Counted from the first letter of the stretch, positions 12,874 to 25,974 are shown. The stretch: 64,000 nucleotides of DNA from Hydractinia symbiolongicarpus (GCF_029227915.1 NC_079877.1:14011351-14075350), one strand, 5' to 3'. Numbers and translations: made by a program. The notes: generated by a model not told the origin, from the letters alone.

Positions 12874-14140
12874 AACAATCGACCTTCAAAAACAATTTCA
12901 AGGCGGTTTCTATACAATTGCATCTTGCAGCCAGCCAAACAATCAACTTTCATTGCACGCGCTTATGTCAATATAATTGTTCATATTAAGAAATGGCTAA
13001 TATAAAAGAATATATTTGCTGCTTGGAACTTAAAAAGTAAATTAATTATCAAAATTATTCAATAATAGACAAATAAACAAAACTGTTTGAGAAAAGGTTA
13101 GGAACCACCACGTAGACCCTTTCACACCAATAAGTATTCAAAATTTTTTGCATATGCAGATATACTCGAGTCTTTTTTCCTGATTTGTTTTTTATCAAAG
13201 TGTCAAATCAACATCAATTTCATTCGTTGTTGTCAGCCATTTTAAAATTTGAAATTTTGCAAAAAAGTATTGCGCGATGATAATCAAGATGGATTAGGAT
13301 TGGTTGTTCAGTTGAAGTAAAAAATTGTCACCGCTTAAATGTAGAGCCTGTTAATTTTTTTTCCAATTGTGCCCGAGCATTTTACTGTACAGTTCTATCA
13401 ATGGTAATTGTAATAGATTGGTCGGTCCTGAGGTCCTAATGTTGAGAATATTTGGAGAGAATATTTGACGCATATTTATTATTTTTGCGCATAATACTAA
13501 CATTTCTGAAGAAAGGCATGCATATTCTTCAAGTTCTATTCAACTTTCTATAGCTATAAAATACGTTTTGACGTCACGCTATAGATGTATCCAAACTTTG
13601 CACTGATTTGTATTTTGGTGTAAGTAGCTCACCAAATAACAATACTCAAAAACCAAAAATTTAAAAATAGTTTAAACTGTTCGTCCAACTTAATTCTTTG
13701 TCAGCCTTTGTGGAAAATTTTGTTTTTAGGTGAGGAAAATTGCTGACGAGGATAAAGCACCTTCTGTAGATGGAAATCCACTGCACTTTTTTTGCAACTT
13801 GGCCTCAAAGGTCGTGATATGGAAACCACCCATTATAAATATAATTTGCAAAGCCATTATAAATTGGCACTGTATCATAAGAAGTTTATTTTAATCACTT
13901 TTACTACACTTCCTAGTTCATGATTTCTATGTGATAATTTATAATGTATTTGCTAAACATCCATAATTCTTATGATGTGATCTGTACCGCCTGCTGTCAT
14001 TGGATTTGCCACAAATTATCTCTGCGTTCAAAGAGTCAGCCATTGTGGTTCTATCTATAAGCTTTATTTAAATCTTCAACGAGAAAAAAATTTTAAAATG
14101 TTTTTGTCAGTAGACTCATTCTTTGGTTTCACCTTTTGTT
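12874..14140. other. Intergenic spacer upstream of the FN3 gene
   Basis: AT-rich. I see no open frame, tRNA or clear repeat. The promoter and 5' UTR of the FN3 gene should lie in its left part, but I cannot place a TATA box or start site. Confidence 0.4.
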
Positions 14141-14176
14141 TTAAACTTGTTTGGACGGAGGTAATTACCATAATTC

Positions 14177-14289
14177 TAGATGCGATTATAATGCGGTTTT
14201 TGATATTTATAACGCCCTGGTTTCTAAAAAATTGCGAAAAGATGACAGACGAACAAAATACGAGACTCTACTCTCTTTGACGGCCAAAG
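14177..14289 (+). other. Exon-like open stretch of unknown family
   Basis: After an acceptor-like TTCTAG, the plus strand reads CDYNAVFDIYNALVSKK and then RKDDRRTKYETLLSLTAK, ending at a good donor (AAA followed by GTAAGTTT). Composition and splice sites look like a real internal exon, but no partner exons were found within several kilobases. It may be a decayed gene or transposon piece. Confidence 0.3.
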
Positions 14290-14989
14290 TAAGTTTTTCT
14301 ACAATCTTCTTTAACAACATCTATGAAATTTCCCTTAAAATCTACATTATGAAATTTTAAAAATTGTTTTTAAGTGAATTCTTGTTGAAACTTGTCTTAT
14401 AAACTCTACTCGCGTCTGTCTGATTTGTGAGATAAAATTACACTTTTTACAATTTCTACAACAGCAGCGATGAAACATCCTCAGTAAACCATATACTGTA
14501 TTTAATAAAAATTGTTATTTACATTTTTATTTGGCGAGAGCTGACCATGTGACAAAAAAGAGACAATTTGATTAGCCGGGAGATTTACTTATATTAAATT
14601 TCTCATGCACATCTTGCCATACAGCAAGTTTTGACGAGTTATACAAAGCATTTCTTCAAATGTCCTCATATGCAATAAGCTATTTGTGATAAAATATCTA
14701 ACTTAGCCATTAAAAGCTTTAACCCAGGATAAAAAAGTACTACAACCAAACTTTGTCAGGTAAGTCGGTTCATATTGATGTGGAATAAAATGACAATTTA
14801 AATATCCAAATATTTTATTTTTTTTGGCAAGTGAGCTTTCGCCAACTCTAAGGTTGGCATGATTACACTGGTTTACAAATTACTTTTCCAACGTGTTAAA
14901 CACTTAACACACACACAAAAAAAGAAGAATTATTCGGTTCATAGCATAGGTTCATAGTATTAAATCAAAGGAATCCATTTTGAGAATTA

Positions 14990-15164
14990 TAAGCTTGAGA
15001 CAGGATGGACAAGAGGTAACCATTGTAATGGTATTATGTGGATACTGAAATTAAATGTAGGTGAACGAAATTCTGTTCTTGTTGCAACTGGAGATACTGA
15101 CATCATTGTAATGCTATGTATCAATCAAGGGGTTAATACCAAGTTTTATTTTTTAACAAAGTGA
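14990..15164 (+). pseudogene. Possible transposon ORF remnant
   Basis: A short plus-strand frame reads ERNSVLVATGDTDIIVMLC and then NTKFYFLTK before a stop. The V.x.TGDTD.IVM block resembles a motif in a poorly characterised class of invertebrate transposon proteins. The flanks are eroded and the family is not certain. Confidence 0.3.
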
Positions 15165-15479
15165 TCAGAAAGGAATGTTAATAAAAGCTGCTGCTCCTTT
15201 AGTTAGGTGTATTAAAAAGTATTTCCTATTTATTGATGCACGAACATGTTGTAATTTTCTCAACACCATTTGGAGAGGAGGAGGAAGATTTCTCAATCTT
15301 GCAAAAAACCTTGTTGAATAGAGTTTATTTTCACGAATGCAACACGATGGAATATCAATTCAGCTAACCTTGGAGGAAGAAATACAGAGCTACACACAAA
15401 AGTTAAAGCAGAACTTTTCTTAATCGGAAGGAAGATATAAGACATTTATACATACTCTTTTTACAAGCTCGTGAGCTTG

Positions 15480-15600
15480 TATTAAAACGCAAATGTGTCC
15501 CACAAGAATGGAAATTTTTGCCTCTCTGAGCACCGAAACGGGAGTAGTCGTGTGTTCGAATCTCATCTTGGTAATTATTTTTACTTCTTTTTTTTTTTTG
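15480..15600 (+). repeat. tRNA-like B-box fragment with T-rich tail
   Basis: GTGTTCGAATCTC near 15551 is a good Pol III B box, preceded by a tRNA-like AGCACCGAAACGGGAG and followed by a T run at 15588-15598. No convincing cloverleaf can be folded, so this is more likely a truncated SINE than a tRNA gene. Confidence 0.35.
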
Positions 15601-16482
15601 CTGTTATATAAGATAAGTGTTCAAAAGCATTTTTTAACTAACTGGTAAAGTAAAAGTGTCTCCATCAAACTTTACAAAGGTGAATGTAAGCAGACTTAAG
15701 GTCTCCCAAATGCCTGGAAAGTAGTCTGCAAAATTTTCCCAACATTACGTAAGAGAGAAACGAAGACAACCAACTTTCTGCATTCCTCTTCTGGGCTTCA
15801 AATTCGAGGAGTTTTCCGTTCAAAATATAGCCTATCTGAATAGCATAATATGTCGTTTCTAACTTCGTAACAGAAATCACAATCTGATTGACAGCTTTTT
15901 GTAAACTTTATTCGCGAGGTTGTTTACGTATATCATACGTCTTGTTTGAATTAATTTGTTTAATCTAGATTTGAGATTTTAAAGGTTACGCGACGAGTGA
16001 AGAACAAATTATTACTGTATATATGCAGCATTTCCATGCATTTTAAAAATAAAAAACACGCAAAAGTTTGTGGAATTAAAATTGAGGAGGGATAATCTTT
16101 TAGAGGTGATTTGAGGGGATTTTTTAAAATTTTGGAGAATTACAGTTTGACTTTACATCCAAATGAAAAAGAGAAAAAAAGCCATATATTTGTTGATTAA
16201 ATCTCGCTATGTGAATTTTTTTATAAAAATGCGAAAAACGCAAAATTTAATCCGTATAAAAACTAAGCTTAAAATGACGTCAGTGACATTGAAAACGTTA
16301 CAGATCGATGACAATAAACCAAGCCTTAACACTGAAGATGAAAATAGACATCGTGCTTTAGACATAAAACTTTAAGTTTATAACAATGTTGCGTTAACTA
16401 CAATGTAATTCTACGCGCGTTTTTTTCAAAAATGCTGTTATATTTGTTTTTAGTCTAAACCTGATATAAAGTATATCGGAAT

Positions 16483-17026
16483 CCAGTGACGTCCGTCGTT
16501 AATTCGAACACGCAAGGGACTAAATTATTTGTTCGAATTAACGAATGTCTGGATTATCGGAAGTTCAGAAACAAGAATTTTAATAAACGTTTTAAGGTTT
16601 TATGCTAATATAACTTTATCACAATTTTACTACAACTTGTTATAAAAATATTTCAACGTTGTTTGCTTCGAGATGGGAAAAATCCCTTGTAATCTTTATT
16701 TTTATTGGAAATGCCGATTTAATTGATAAATTGAAAGAAATTTTTTACCATTGATGTAATAATAATAAAAAAAAAAATGAAAGCGTTTTTTTTATTTTTC
16801 CAATAAGATGTTATTTATCGATACACAAAGTTCGAATTAACAAGCATAATGTAACCTTGGGACTAAAAAATTGTTCAAATTAGCAAAATATTCGAATTAG
16901 CGGAGTTCGAATTAAGCAGCTCAAAATATATGACTTTATTAAACCAAACTCAAGAGACTTGGTAATTTGTTCGAAATAACGAAAAGTTCGAATTAGGCGG
17001 CATTCGAATTAACGGACGTCTACTGG
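16483..17026. repeat. Non-autonomous element with TIRs and repeated TTCGAATTA motifs
   Basis: The ends match in inverted orientation: CCAGTGACGTCCGTCGTTAA at the left, and the reverse complement of AACGGACGTCTACTGG at the right, each continuing into AATTCGAA. Inside, TTCGAATTA or one-base variants occur about nine times, many within 200 bases of the right end. CAGT..GA termini with TTCGAA sub-repeats resemble pogo/Tigger-type elements. That assignment is inference. Confidence 0.65.
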
Positions 17027-17269
17027 TATATGTATTACAAAAATAGCTGGTCACTTTTTATAAAAATACAAAATGAGGTCAAGGTTATTATTTTATCTAT
17101 TTTCATAAAAAAGAGAATAAAATACTAAATACATAAATAATTTACAAATAAATCTAGGATACAAGGTTCCAAATCAAACATAAAATTCCTAACTACGTTT
17201 AATAAGGTAGCAAGCTTGATAATAAACCGATTCAGACAGGACATGCGCCATTATGGATATTGCGCGGAT

Positions 17270-17513
17270 GGGACTGGGTTCTAGTTTACCATGGACGGCG
17301 ATGGTTTATCAGTTCAATCGAAACCGTCAAGTCATAATAGCATAAATCTATACAAACTGTTTTTTTTTTTAAAACACAACATACTATATGAATCCTATGA
17401 ATTTTGAATCCAAAATTATACTTGGTTGTCTTCTCTCTTCAACTATTTCACTGTAAATGGCTATAGTCATTATTACTATCCCGTCCATGGTAAACTAAAG
17501 CCTAATCCTTTTT
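17270..17513. repeat. MITE-like inverted-repeat element
   Basis: A perfect 17-base inverted pair, TAGTTTACCATGGACGG at 17282-17298 and its complement at 17481-17497, has weaker similarity extending outward on both sides. The 182-base centre is AT-rich and has no open frame. Confidence 0.65.
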
Positions 17514-17868
17514 CCCCGCTAAAAAGATTACGTCATTCCGATTACGGAGCGGAGTCCAGTTTTAAAAGGAAACTAGTAGACATTATACTCTAGTCTTATG
17601 TATGTATTATTCTATGCTGGGCCGCAACATGAAAAAAAATTACCGTTTTAATCGGGTCATAGTATTTCGTATTATCATAATAATAAAAATACTGACAATC
17701 GCAGCCTGTAATAAAAAAATAAATGTCTTTTTCTCCATATGCGCACATTTAAAACCTATTTACAGAAACTCTACAACTTTTCAATAATTTAACACACACC
17801 ATTTAAAAGCTACAATCTTAGAAATACAATCAATGTTTGAAAATGGAACGGTTAAAAAAAATCGATCG

Positions 17869-20800
17869 CTATTTTTGTTCACTTATTTCGTCATCATTCC
17901 ACACGTGGATATTTTCACTTCGTTGTTTTAAAATATCATTTACGGTTCCATCAAATATACTAAATGTGCCACCTAAAAAAAGAAGATATTTTTTGCCGTC
18001 AGTTTCTATCTTTGCTTGTGAGTAAAGTTAAAAGGGCTACAAAACGGCTCAAGTAAGATGTTATTGTTGTTACTCTTCATCCTTGCACATTTACATAACA
18101 TTGGGTACAACTACTTTATTGCAAGAATATGGACAAACTGTTAATTAATAATTACTTTGTTGTGATTTTCTAATTTCTAACGATATTTTCCAGAAAATAA
18201 ATACATAAAAATAGGATACAGACATAACAATGAAACGTTTGTTCGAGCAAGCAAGAAACAGGAGGAGCTGTATTTTTTAAGTATATATTTGTTAAGTCAT
18301 TGTTATTACTTTAGCTAGCTTATATGCAACCTAGCTAGGTCAAAAAAGTTCTTTTATCAAACAACTTGATTTAAAAGCAAGAAAAGCGCTTAGTAGAATA
18401 AATTATGGACATTGAATATACGGTGAGCTGGACCTTCGTGTCAGTCGTCTAAGATCAACACCTCGTTTCGTAACTCTTTAAAAACACACACACGTTATAT
18501 AAAAATAAAGTATATGCAAATGAATAAAAATATAATACGAGAAATAACTTAAATATAAAAAATGTAAGTAACCTTATTTTAACGACCAGGTCAGAAAGAA
18601 AATTATTTTACTTTAAGATAAATATAACAAGTAGTACGAATTTTACCTGTATGTATATATAAAACTCGATTTCCTTTAAATCGAGATGGATTTGTCTTCA
18701 TTTCAGCTAGCATCCCCTTTACAGCTTTAAGTGTGTATGCATAATCCAATAGAATTCCACTTTGTTGACAGATTGTCACAAGAAGATCTAGAAGATATGT
18801 GTATTTAAATGGTAACTAGCATGTCATGCCCGTAGCAACAGGGGGGAGGTGGAGGGGACAACGGAGATCATCATTCCCGTCTCCAATACTTTTGAGGAGA
18901 GAAAGCATAATGCTCTCTTTCTCTAATCGCCACAAACTACAATGAGATTTTAAAATACATTAGTTGCATAGGATTTATATATTATATTCTGAACTGTCTA
19001 TTTTCAAAGATTTTTGCTCCTCAAGGCCAATCGCAGTAGGCCGTTCGGTAGATACTATATCATCATTGCCCCCATATAAAAACGATTTTGCTTCCTACGA
19101 GCCTGGATGACCATAATGGCAATGCAGCAGAATGATCTTTCGTTATAAGTTATTTTACCCCTAAAATTAACTTGATATGCTGTTTAAAACTATGAAATGT
19201 TTTTAACATACCTAAATCCTCAGGAGTTGTTTTTGAATAGCCTGGTTGTTTATATCCTTCAATAACATCACATATTTGTCTAGCCTTTGCTCGCTTCATA
19301 CCATAAGTTAGAAGGTTTTCTTCAATAAACTTATAAAAGTAATCAGCGTCATCGGAAACACAAACTCCATGTACCCTGCAATCAAAGTATGAACATATAC
19401 ATTAACCTACACAGGATACACTATGTATTTTTCACCATTCTTTTACTGGCATTTAACCATTTTTTATAATTAAACCCGCATAAAAAATATATATATTTAT
19501 ATATATAAAAACAAAAATAACAATGTTTAAAAAAATATTAATATTTCGTATACTATACTAGAATAAACTGTACAAGCATGCAACATTACTTTATTGACTC
19601 TTACACGCTTCATTATTAGAAGGGGATCTTCTTGATAAGAGATGTAACGAACTGGATGATTGGCTTATGAAGATTACAGTGGTAATTTGAATTCTATTGT
19701 GCAGCAAACTTACAAAGAACTCAATTCACCTTAGTTTCTCACCAGTTAAGTAATTTGCCACAGCAAGGCCAGCCAATGTACCACCACTACCAGTGGCCAA
19801 CACAATGTCATCGAAGTTTTTTAGAACATCCTAAAAATATCACTCCCTTTACCAAAAACAAGAATTTTGCACCAATTTGCTAAATGATATAAAACCAAAA
19901 AAACTCAAAGTTGTTGTTGGAAGTGGTTGAAATTTGGTCAATAATGTTTTTATCGGTTACCTTGGAGTTTTACAGCATCTGATGATTTGAAAAACACAAA
20001 TTTTTATTCCATGAATTATTATAGATGAACGAATGTTTTGTTTAAAATTTTACCTGCTCCATAAGCTCCAAAAACGAACTTATTATTCCAAATGTTCCAA
20101 GATTATTTGAACCACCCAGTGGAATTATGTATGGAATTTCACCTTGTTTTCTAAAACATAAATACAAGTATAAGTCAAACTCTGATGCACCACTTTTCTT
20201 GGTGACAAGTCTAGAAAAGGTTATCCTGCTGTCAGTAAAATATTTTTTCAGAAACTGGTGCATTTTACATATGTGCATGACTGGAAGACAAAATTGGTAG
20301 TCACATTTAGGGTTTCACATTGCTATCTTCAAATTTTCACAAATTAATCAATAACTTTGAAGGACTCTCTTGACGGTTTCTGTATTTTTCGCACTTTACA
20401 TAACAAACTAGAACATTATTACTGATGTGTTCTTTCCAACTGTGGAGTGCCGTCTTACGCTTTGTATAGAATACATTATTTAATACATTTCAGAAATATT
20501 TAATACGTTTAATAAATAATTATATAGTTTGGTACTTCAATTCTTCAGCAAGTTGCAGCATTTTAGCATTTAAACCACCTGCTAGAGATTGGTATTTGAC
20601 AATGTGGCATTTAGCACCATGAATTCGATTAAGTAACATATTTCCTGTGACCACTTTTGCATCTTCTTCCTACACAAATTTAAATGTAAACCCATAATCA
20701 TATTCCCAATCAGTTAGAGTACAAGACCCTGCTACAAGAATATAATCGTCTATTTGCTACACATTTTTTTTCCTGTTACATTGTTCTCATTACATGGTTA

Positions 20801-23800
20801 AGAAAAAGAGGGTCAGTCAGTGTTTTTTTAAGGAAATATAGTTGCTGTGAAATCAATCATCATGCAAATTTCAATTCTATGGCAACCATATTTGAAACTT
20901 TTTTTATGAAAGGTATAAAGGAATGTACTGCATTCACTTTGTGGATTTTGTGAAAGTTTCGAGAGACTTTGGTGTTTCCGACATCATATAATCAAGCAGT
21001 CACTTTTCTATACATATTAAAGGACTATTTTTTCTTAATATTTTACTTTTGACTTGGAAAAATACAAATAAAGGTTTTGGTTGTGCAATTTTAAGCACAA
21101 AAGATGGGACAGTTGGGTAACAGAGACCACTCAGATATATTATATATATAAAAAACATTTTTTTTAAATTTATTTTTTACCTAAGTAAATATGCACAACA
21201 AATATTAGCTCCAATCTATAATTTTCACTGACAATATCCCTACTGTAAGCACTAGAATTGCACTAGAATTTGCACTATAGAATTCCAGTTGAAAAATAGT
21301 TGAGAAAAACATTTGCTATCGTTGTCACCAGCATTATTGTTGACCTTTTATTAAAATAAAGGTTTTACTTATACAGGAAAAACAATTTTAAAAATATATT
21401 CTACTTAGCAATTACAACTTCCTATTTAAGTACTAAAACTGAACATACCAAGTTGTGACTTCTTAGTAACAAATGACATTTTAGTCCAAGTCGTCTTGCA
21501 GCAACTGCTGTTGCTCGACAATGATTAGATTGTAGACCACCACATGTTATCACACAAGAACTTCCCTTTAAAATAGCATCTGCTAAAATGAATTCCAATT
21601 TTCTCACCTTAAAATTAAAAGCAGGAATAATGTCAACAGCATTTAATAAATATACAACTTATGGAACACACATAAAATATATATACATATAGGGAAGATG
21701 TGAATGTTAAAGTTCTGTATCTGGGTATGAATCCTGACATCCAAGAAAAAGACAACATAAGGCAAATTGACTGTCTGATAAAGGTATAATTTATTTGCAG
21801 ATTGACTGTCTGATTAAGGGTCAATTTATTTGCAAAAGAAAATTTTTGCAAAGTATCTTTTAGACCTGATTTTTAAAGATTAAGCTCAAATTCACAAAAG
21901 TATGTTATGCCACATTGTCATCCACAAAACATTTTTCCACAGAATATACTATTTCTAAGCTAAGTTCTTTGTTGCACATTTAAAAATACCTAAATTTCAG
22001 ATAGCTATGTATATATATATATATATATATGTGCAAAATATTGATTTTGCATGTATTGAAGTAACGGAATCTTTGCCATTCACAAAAATTATTATGATAC
22101 ATTACCACAAAATTTTGGAAATATGTGGTAATAATCCACAAATTTCGATACAATGTATTCAATCACAAAAATATGTTCTGCCAAATGAAACATTTTGCGA
22201 CCATCATCTCCAACATTAAATTTTGCAAAAATTTATTGAGCAAATATAAAATTGTCTCTTATTAAGGTATATAATAACCTTAATTTATATTTTATTACAT
22301 GTTATTAAAGAATAAAAGATCACAAAAGAGCTATAATTGATTTCTCAACTATATATCAACACTTTTTAGGAGTAAACATAATTCGCATTTTTAACTTGAT
22401 TTCTTTGCCTATTCGCATGTTTTCTTCATAAATTTTGCCTTTATGCATGCACATTTTCATCTTAACTCAAAATCACGACATTACCTCACATCACAACCAA
22501 TATATTCGTGAAGTTATTATCTACTTTTTTATTTTTATGGTAAGGTTCTATATATATTTATTTTATAGAACTTGTTTGTGCCCCGTTAACGGAAAATCTT
22601 TGTAGTTGCATAAAAAACACTGCAAACTTACTCGACATTATAGATGGAATTAGCGCTAATGGTATTCCAGACAATGCAATGTTAGTATCATTTGATATTA
22701 TAAACATGTACCCAAGTATTGATAACGCGAATGGCATAAAAGCAGTTAAAGCAGCCTTGGATAAACGAGCAAGCAAAACGCTGTCAACCTCATGCATCAT
22801 TGAAGGACTCAATATATGCCTTTTTAACAACAACTCATTATTTGCCAGTGATAACTTACTACAAAAAAATGGAACAGCAACAGGTGCCCCAAACTCCTGT
22901 TCATATGCGGATTTAACCATTTCGCTTATTGATGATGCAGTTTTTGAATCCATGAAATCTACTTATCCTGAAATGTTATACTATGGCTGGTATCGTGATG
23001 ACTGTTTGTCACTCTGGTGTAGCTCAACAGAAAGATTAAATGAATTTTTTATGTTATTAAATTCATTGAACGAAGATTTAAAATTTACAATTGAAATAGG
23101 GCGTAGTGACTTGTGTTGCTTGGATCTACAATTAAAGTTGAGTAATAATTTTATTTCTACCACTGTTTATAGCAAACCTACTGATTCACACTTGTATCTT
23201 CATGCTACATCATGCCATAATAAATCATCTATTAAAGGCATTCCTAAAGGTGTGGCATTGAGACTTCGACGAATATGTAGTAGTGACGGAAATTATCAGA
23301 AAAAGGCTAAGGAATACACATCGTATCTGAAACAAAGGGGCTACAAGAGCAAATGTGTGGATCATTCATTTCAAATGGTTTCACAAATGACACGAATTGA
23401 AGCAAGAAAAAAGATGACGAAACGTTCTCAAAAGAATCCAGTCAATTTCACCGCTTGTTTCAATCCCAGGGGACCAGACGTTAGCTCAATAATCAACCGC
23501 AATTTATCACTTCTATAACAACAACCTGAGCTTAACAAACTCTTTCCCAAAGGATCAATACTAGTGGCGAATAAAAGGGAACGAAACCTGAGAGATCTTT
23601 TACTACGTAGCAGTCCATACAATATGGAACCTGATCTTACCGCAAATATGTCATCTGGTTATATAAAGTGCAACAAAAATTGTGATTCTTGCAAAAATTA
23701 TGTTGATGAAACATCTTGTATAGCTAACATCATTTGCAACAAGGAATACATTTAGAATTAGACGGAGCAGCACTTGCACCACAAGTAACGTTGTGTATGT

Positions 23801-24702
23801 TGCATTATGTAAAAATTGTGGTAAGCAAGGAGTTGGTTCAACTGTATCTTGGAAATCAAGACTGCCAAATTACAAATTGCATATAAAAAAGAAGGTGCCA
23901 TCCTGTAGAATAGTATGACATTTTACGGAAGAGTGTACCAACGACGCGTTGCGGAACATTCGTTTTATTATTATTGACGTGGTTAATAATGTTGAAAATC
24001 TTACGAAGGGTGAAATTGATTCGCTATTGTTGGAAAAGGAAAAGTTTTGGATAGGAACGTTGGTGACGCAGCATTGCTGTCTATACGGAACCCACGATTG
24101 GAACCGGAAAAAACGTACGGACAGAGAGAAACCATCCTCTTAATAAGTGAACGCTATAGAAACCATTAAGTTAGTGATAATATATTTTATTTTTTTTAAT
24201 TACTTGCCTTCTTATGTTACCAAGGCAACGTTTTTAATAGTATATATTCTAGATTTTACCAAATTGTAAAGTATTCGTTTGAGAAAGTTGGTTGATATAC
24301 CAACGAAATATTACGTATTAATAACTTTTGTCTACCTCTGTATCATAAGAAGCTCACCTTGTTTCCAGACAGTAGATTGCCAGTTTGGTCATCCCTTTTT
24401 ATGTAAAGTTTAAATGGTTCCATAGCTTCATCTAATTGCCATTCTTGTATAGGTGTTGGCCTATGGGCAAGCTAAACATAAAGAAATACACCTAAAACAG
24501 TTAGCTATAATATAACTAGCCATGAACAGCAACAAACAACAAATTCGCAGCCGAGTTTCACTAAAAAAAACATCAATTTGCTAAAATTTAAACAGTATAA
24601 CAAAGCACCTACTTTAATAAAGGAAGCTGGCATATTTTTCAATTTCGCTGCCCAACGAGGGGCCTTATAAGAAAGCATAGAAACTGCAGAAGCTCCTGCC
24701 AT
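17869..24702 (-). CDS. D-cysteine desulfhydrase / ACC deaminase-like PLP enzyme
   Basis: Exons in coding order: 24613-24702, 24358-24471, 21449-21607, 20536-20669, 20054-20150, 19730-19830, 19212-19375, 18647-18787, 17869-17972. They total 1104 bases, or 367 residues. Fold-type II PLP-dependent enzymes of this family break down D-cysteine (to pyruvate, sulfide and ammonia) or 1-aminocyclopropane-1-carboxylate. Visible landmarks are the IKRDD..GN..SGNK block with the PLP lysine at about residue 68, [11 protein letters not shown], the substrate loop [20 protein letters not shown] at about 91-110, [13 protein letters not shown], the phosphate-binding [12 protein letters not shown] at about 210-221, and the C-terminal [11 protein letters not shown]. 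All family blocks are present in order, so the gene looks intact. One donor (GTACCA at 20530-20535) is non-ideal but required by the frame. The N-terminus has basic residues that could target mitochondria. Substrate preference cannot be read from sequence. Intron 2 holds a Penelope-like element in the opposite orientation. Confidence 0.9.
18835..19110. repeat. GC-richer intronic repeat candidate
   Basis: Within the intron between the last two large exons of the PLP-enzyme gene, a patch beginning CATGCCCGTAGCAACAGGGG is much richer in G than its surroundings and has no open frame. It looks like an inserted repeat, but I could not define its ends. Confidence 0.3.
22565..24143 (+). pseudogene. 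Penelope-like element, RT and GIY-YIG endonuclease, 5'-truncated and broken
   Basis: The open stretch up to 23518 encodes the reverse transcriptase palm onward: [15 protein letters not shown] (motif A-like), [16 protein letters not shown], the catalytic YRDD in [22 protein letters not shown], then [20 protein letters not shown] and [10 protein letters not shown] with LKQRGYKSK. The KPTD..YLH and RRICS blocks are diagnostic of Penelope-like elements. After a stop, a cysteine-rich linker (CNKNCDSC) leads to [19 protein letters not shown], matching the start of a GIY-YIG nuclease. The rest of that domain is in another frame ([16 protein letters not shown]). RT fingers are missing upstream of about 22565, and there are stops at 23519, 23755 and about 23918. 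It lies antisense in an intron of the PLP-enzyme gene. Confidence 0.85.
24270..24325 (+). ncRNA. Possible decayed hammerhead ribozyme of the Penelope-like element
   Basis: Downstream of the endonuclease remnant a perfect five-pair stem (GTTGG, loop, CCAAC) is followed immediately by GAAA, the arrangement of stem II and its 3' core in hammerhead ribozymes. The expected CTGATGA before the stem is present only as a degenerate TTGAGAA. Penelope-like elements are known to carry hammerheads. With core bases changed, this copy should be inactive, and it could be coincidence. Confidence 0.35.
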
Positions 24703-25974
24703 TTTCCCAAGTTTTTTTTATTCCCGTTCGTTATTTTTTTTTTCAGCAAAACAAAAACAACAGTCGTGTTCAATTCATTGATTCGATATTTGATTGATGC
24801 AAACGTCATTTAATTTACCACGTAACCGTGGGAAAATTTTCGACGGACAAAACCCTAAACCAAACAAAAGAGAGAATGAACTGTATTCCATTAGTTGAAT
24901 ATTAAAAATCCTAAAGCCGTTGATAGTTGCCATCATATGTTTAAAAATTATTTTTTAATGACTTTTTATTGGTTTGATATTTTACTCCTAATTATTTACC
25001 CCCATTGCCAACCTGAACAGATTCCGTCCAAGTGTAAACAAAAAGCCCAGGTGTCTTGTTTATACCGATTGCTTTTACCCAAACACGAACACCCCTTTAT
25101 TTTGCGAACCCTTTTCCCTTTGTTTTTTTTTTCAACAAGAGTCTTTTAAACACTTTTAAACACGTTTTTCAATCTAAATTTCCTCTCTACGCGAGCCTAA
25201 AATACCTCAATTAACGAACTCACGAAGCACTAATTTGGAATACAAGGAAACGCAGGTAAAGAAAAAAATTACTGTCAGTGTAATTTTTTTTTTTTAATTT
25301 TGAAGGAATTTTGTAAAAGTATTCAAAACCTCGCTTCTTCCAGTTAACTTTAATTTACAAGGAAACCTTCATTCTGTCACTATAACCTAAATAATTAATT
25401 AGTTTTCCTGCAATTCTAACTTCATATATGCTGTATTCTTCTGCTCTCAAACACCCCCGGCAGAGCCTAGGGATTAGGGGGGCTAAAGCTCCCCCACCTT
25501 TTTGACTAGAAGTGGTGTTTTTTATAGGGTTGTCATGTGTTTTAATCAATTATTAATTCATCAATATACACATATGCTCCATAGCATGCCCGCCACACCG
25601 TTGAAGAAAAACAAGAGAAAGAAAAATTCAACTTTGGATCAAAATTCTGCATATGGGAGTAGAGATATTCGTAAAATTTTTTTAAGCGGCAAAAAAAAAA
25701 AAAGAAGATAGTCTAGCAAGAAAATTGTATTGTTATCGAGTAATTCTTGATACAAGAAACAATCAAATATTATATAGAAAAAATCGCCAAATTATTGCCT
25801 CACTATTTTCTTCGTTTTTTGTCTTGAAATTTAAAATTTCTGATACGAAAATATTAAAACCCTTCCGTTTTTCAATTTTTAGCTAATTTCCCGGGCTCTG
25901 GAGCCAGTTTTAGAGTTGTTATTTTTACCCTTGTCTTTAGAGCCCTCGTTATTTAAGAGTTTTCTGCTTTTTAA
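24703..25974. other. Upstream region of the PLP-enzyme gene
   Basis: AT-rich spacer with T and A homopolymers. A short G/C patch near 25440-25500 looks repeat-like. I see no gene. The PLP-enzyme promoter should lie at the left end. Confidence 0.35.

Noticed and set aside
18424-18485. Possible alternative terminal exon of the PLP-enzyme gene (in-phase short tail after an AG)
   Set aside because: The exon at 17869-17972 supplies the conserved GGTFSIFDG block and a proper C-terminus; the alternative would truncate it and has no polyadenylation signal nearby.
25355-25549. Minus-strand 64-codon frame near 25.4 kb
   Set aside because: Lies over a G/C-rich repeat patch, lacks motifs and splice context.
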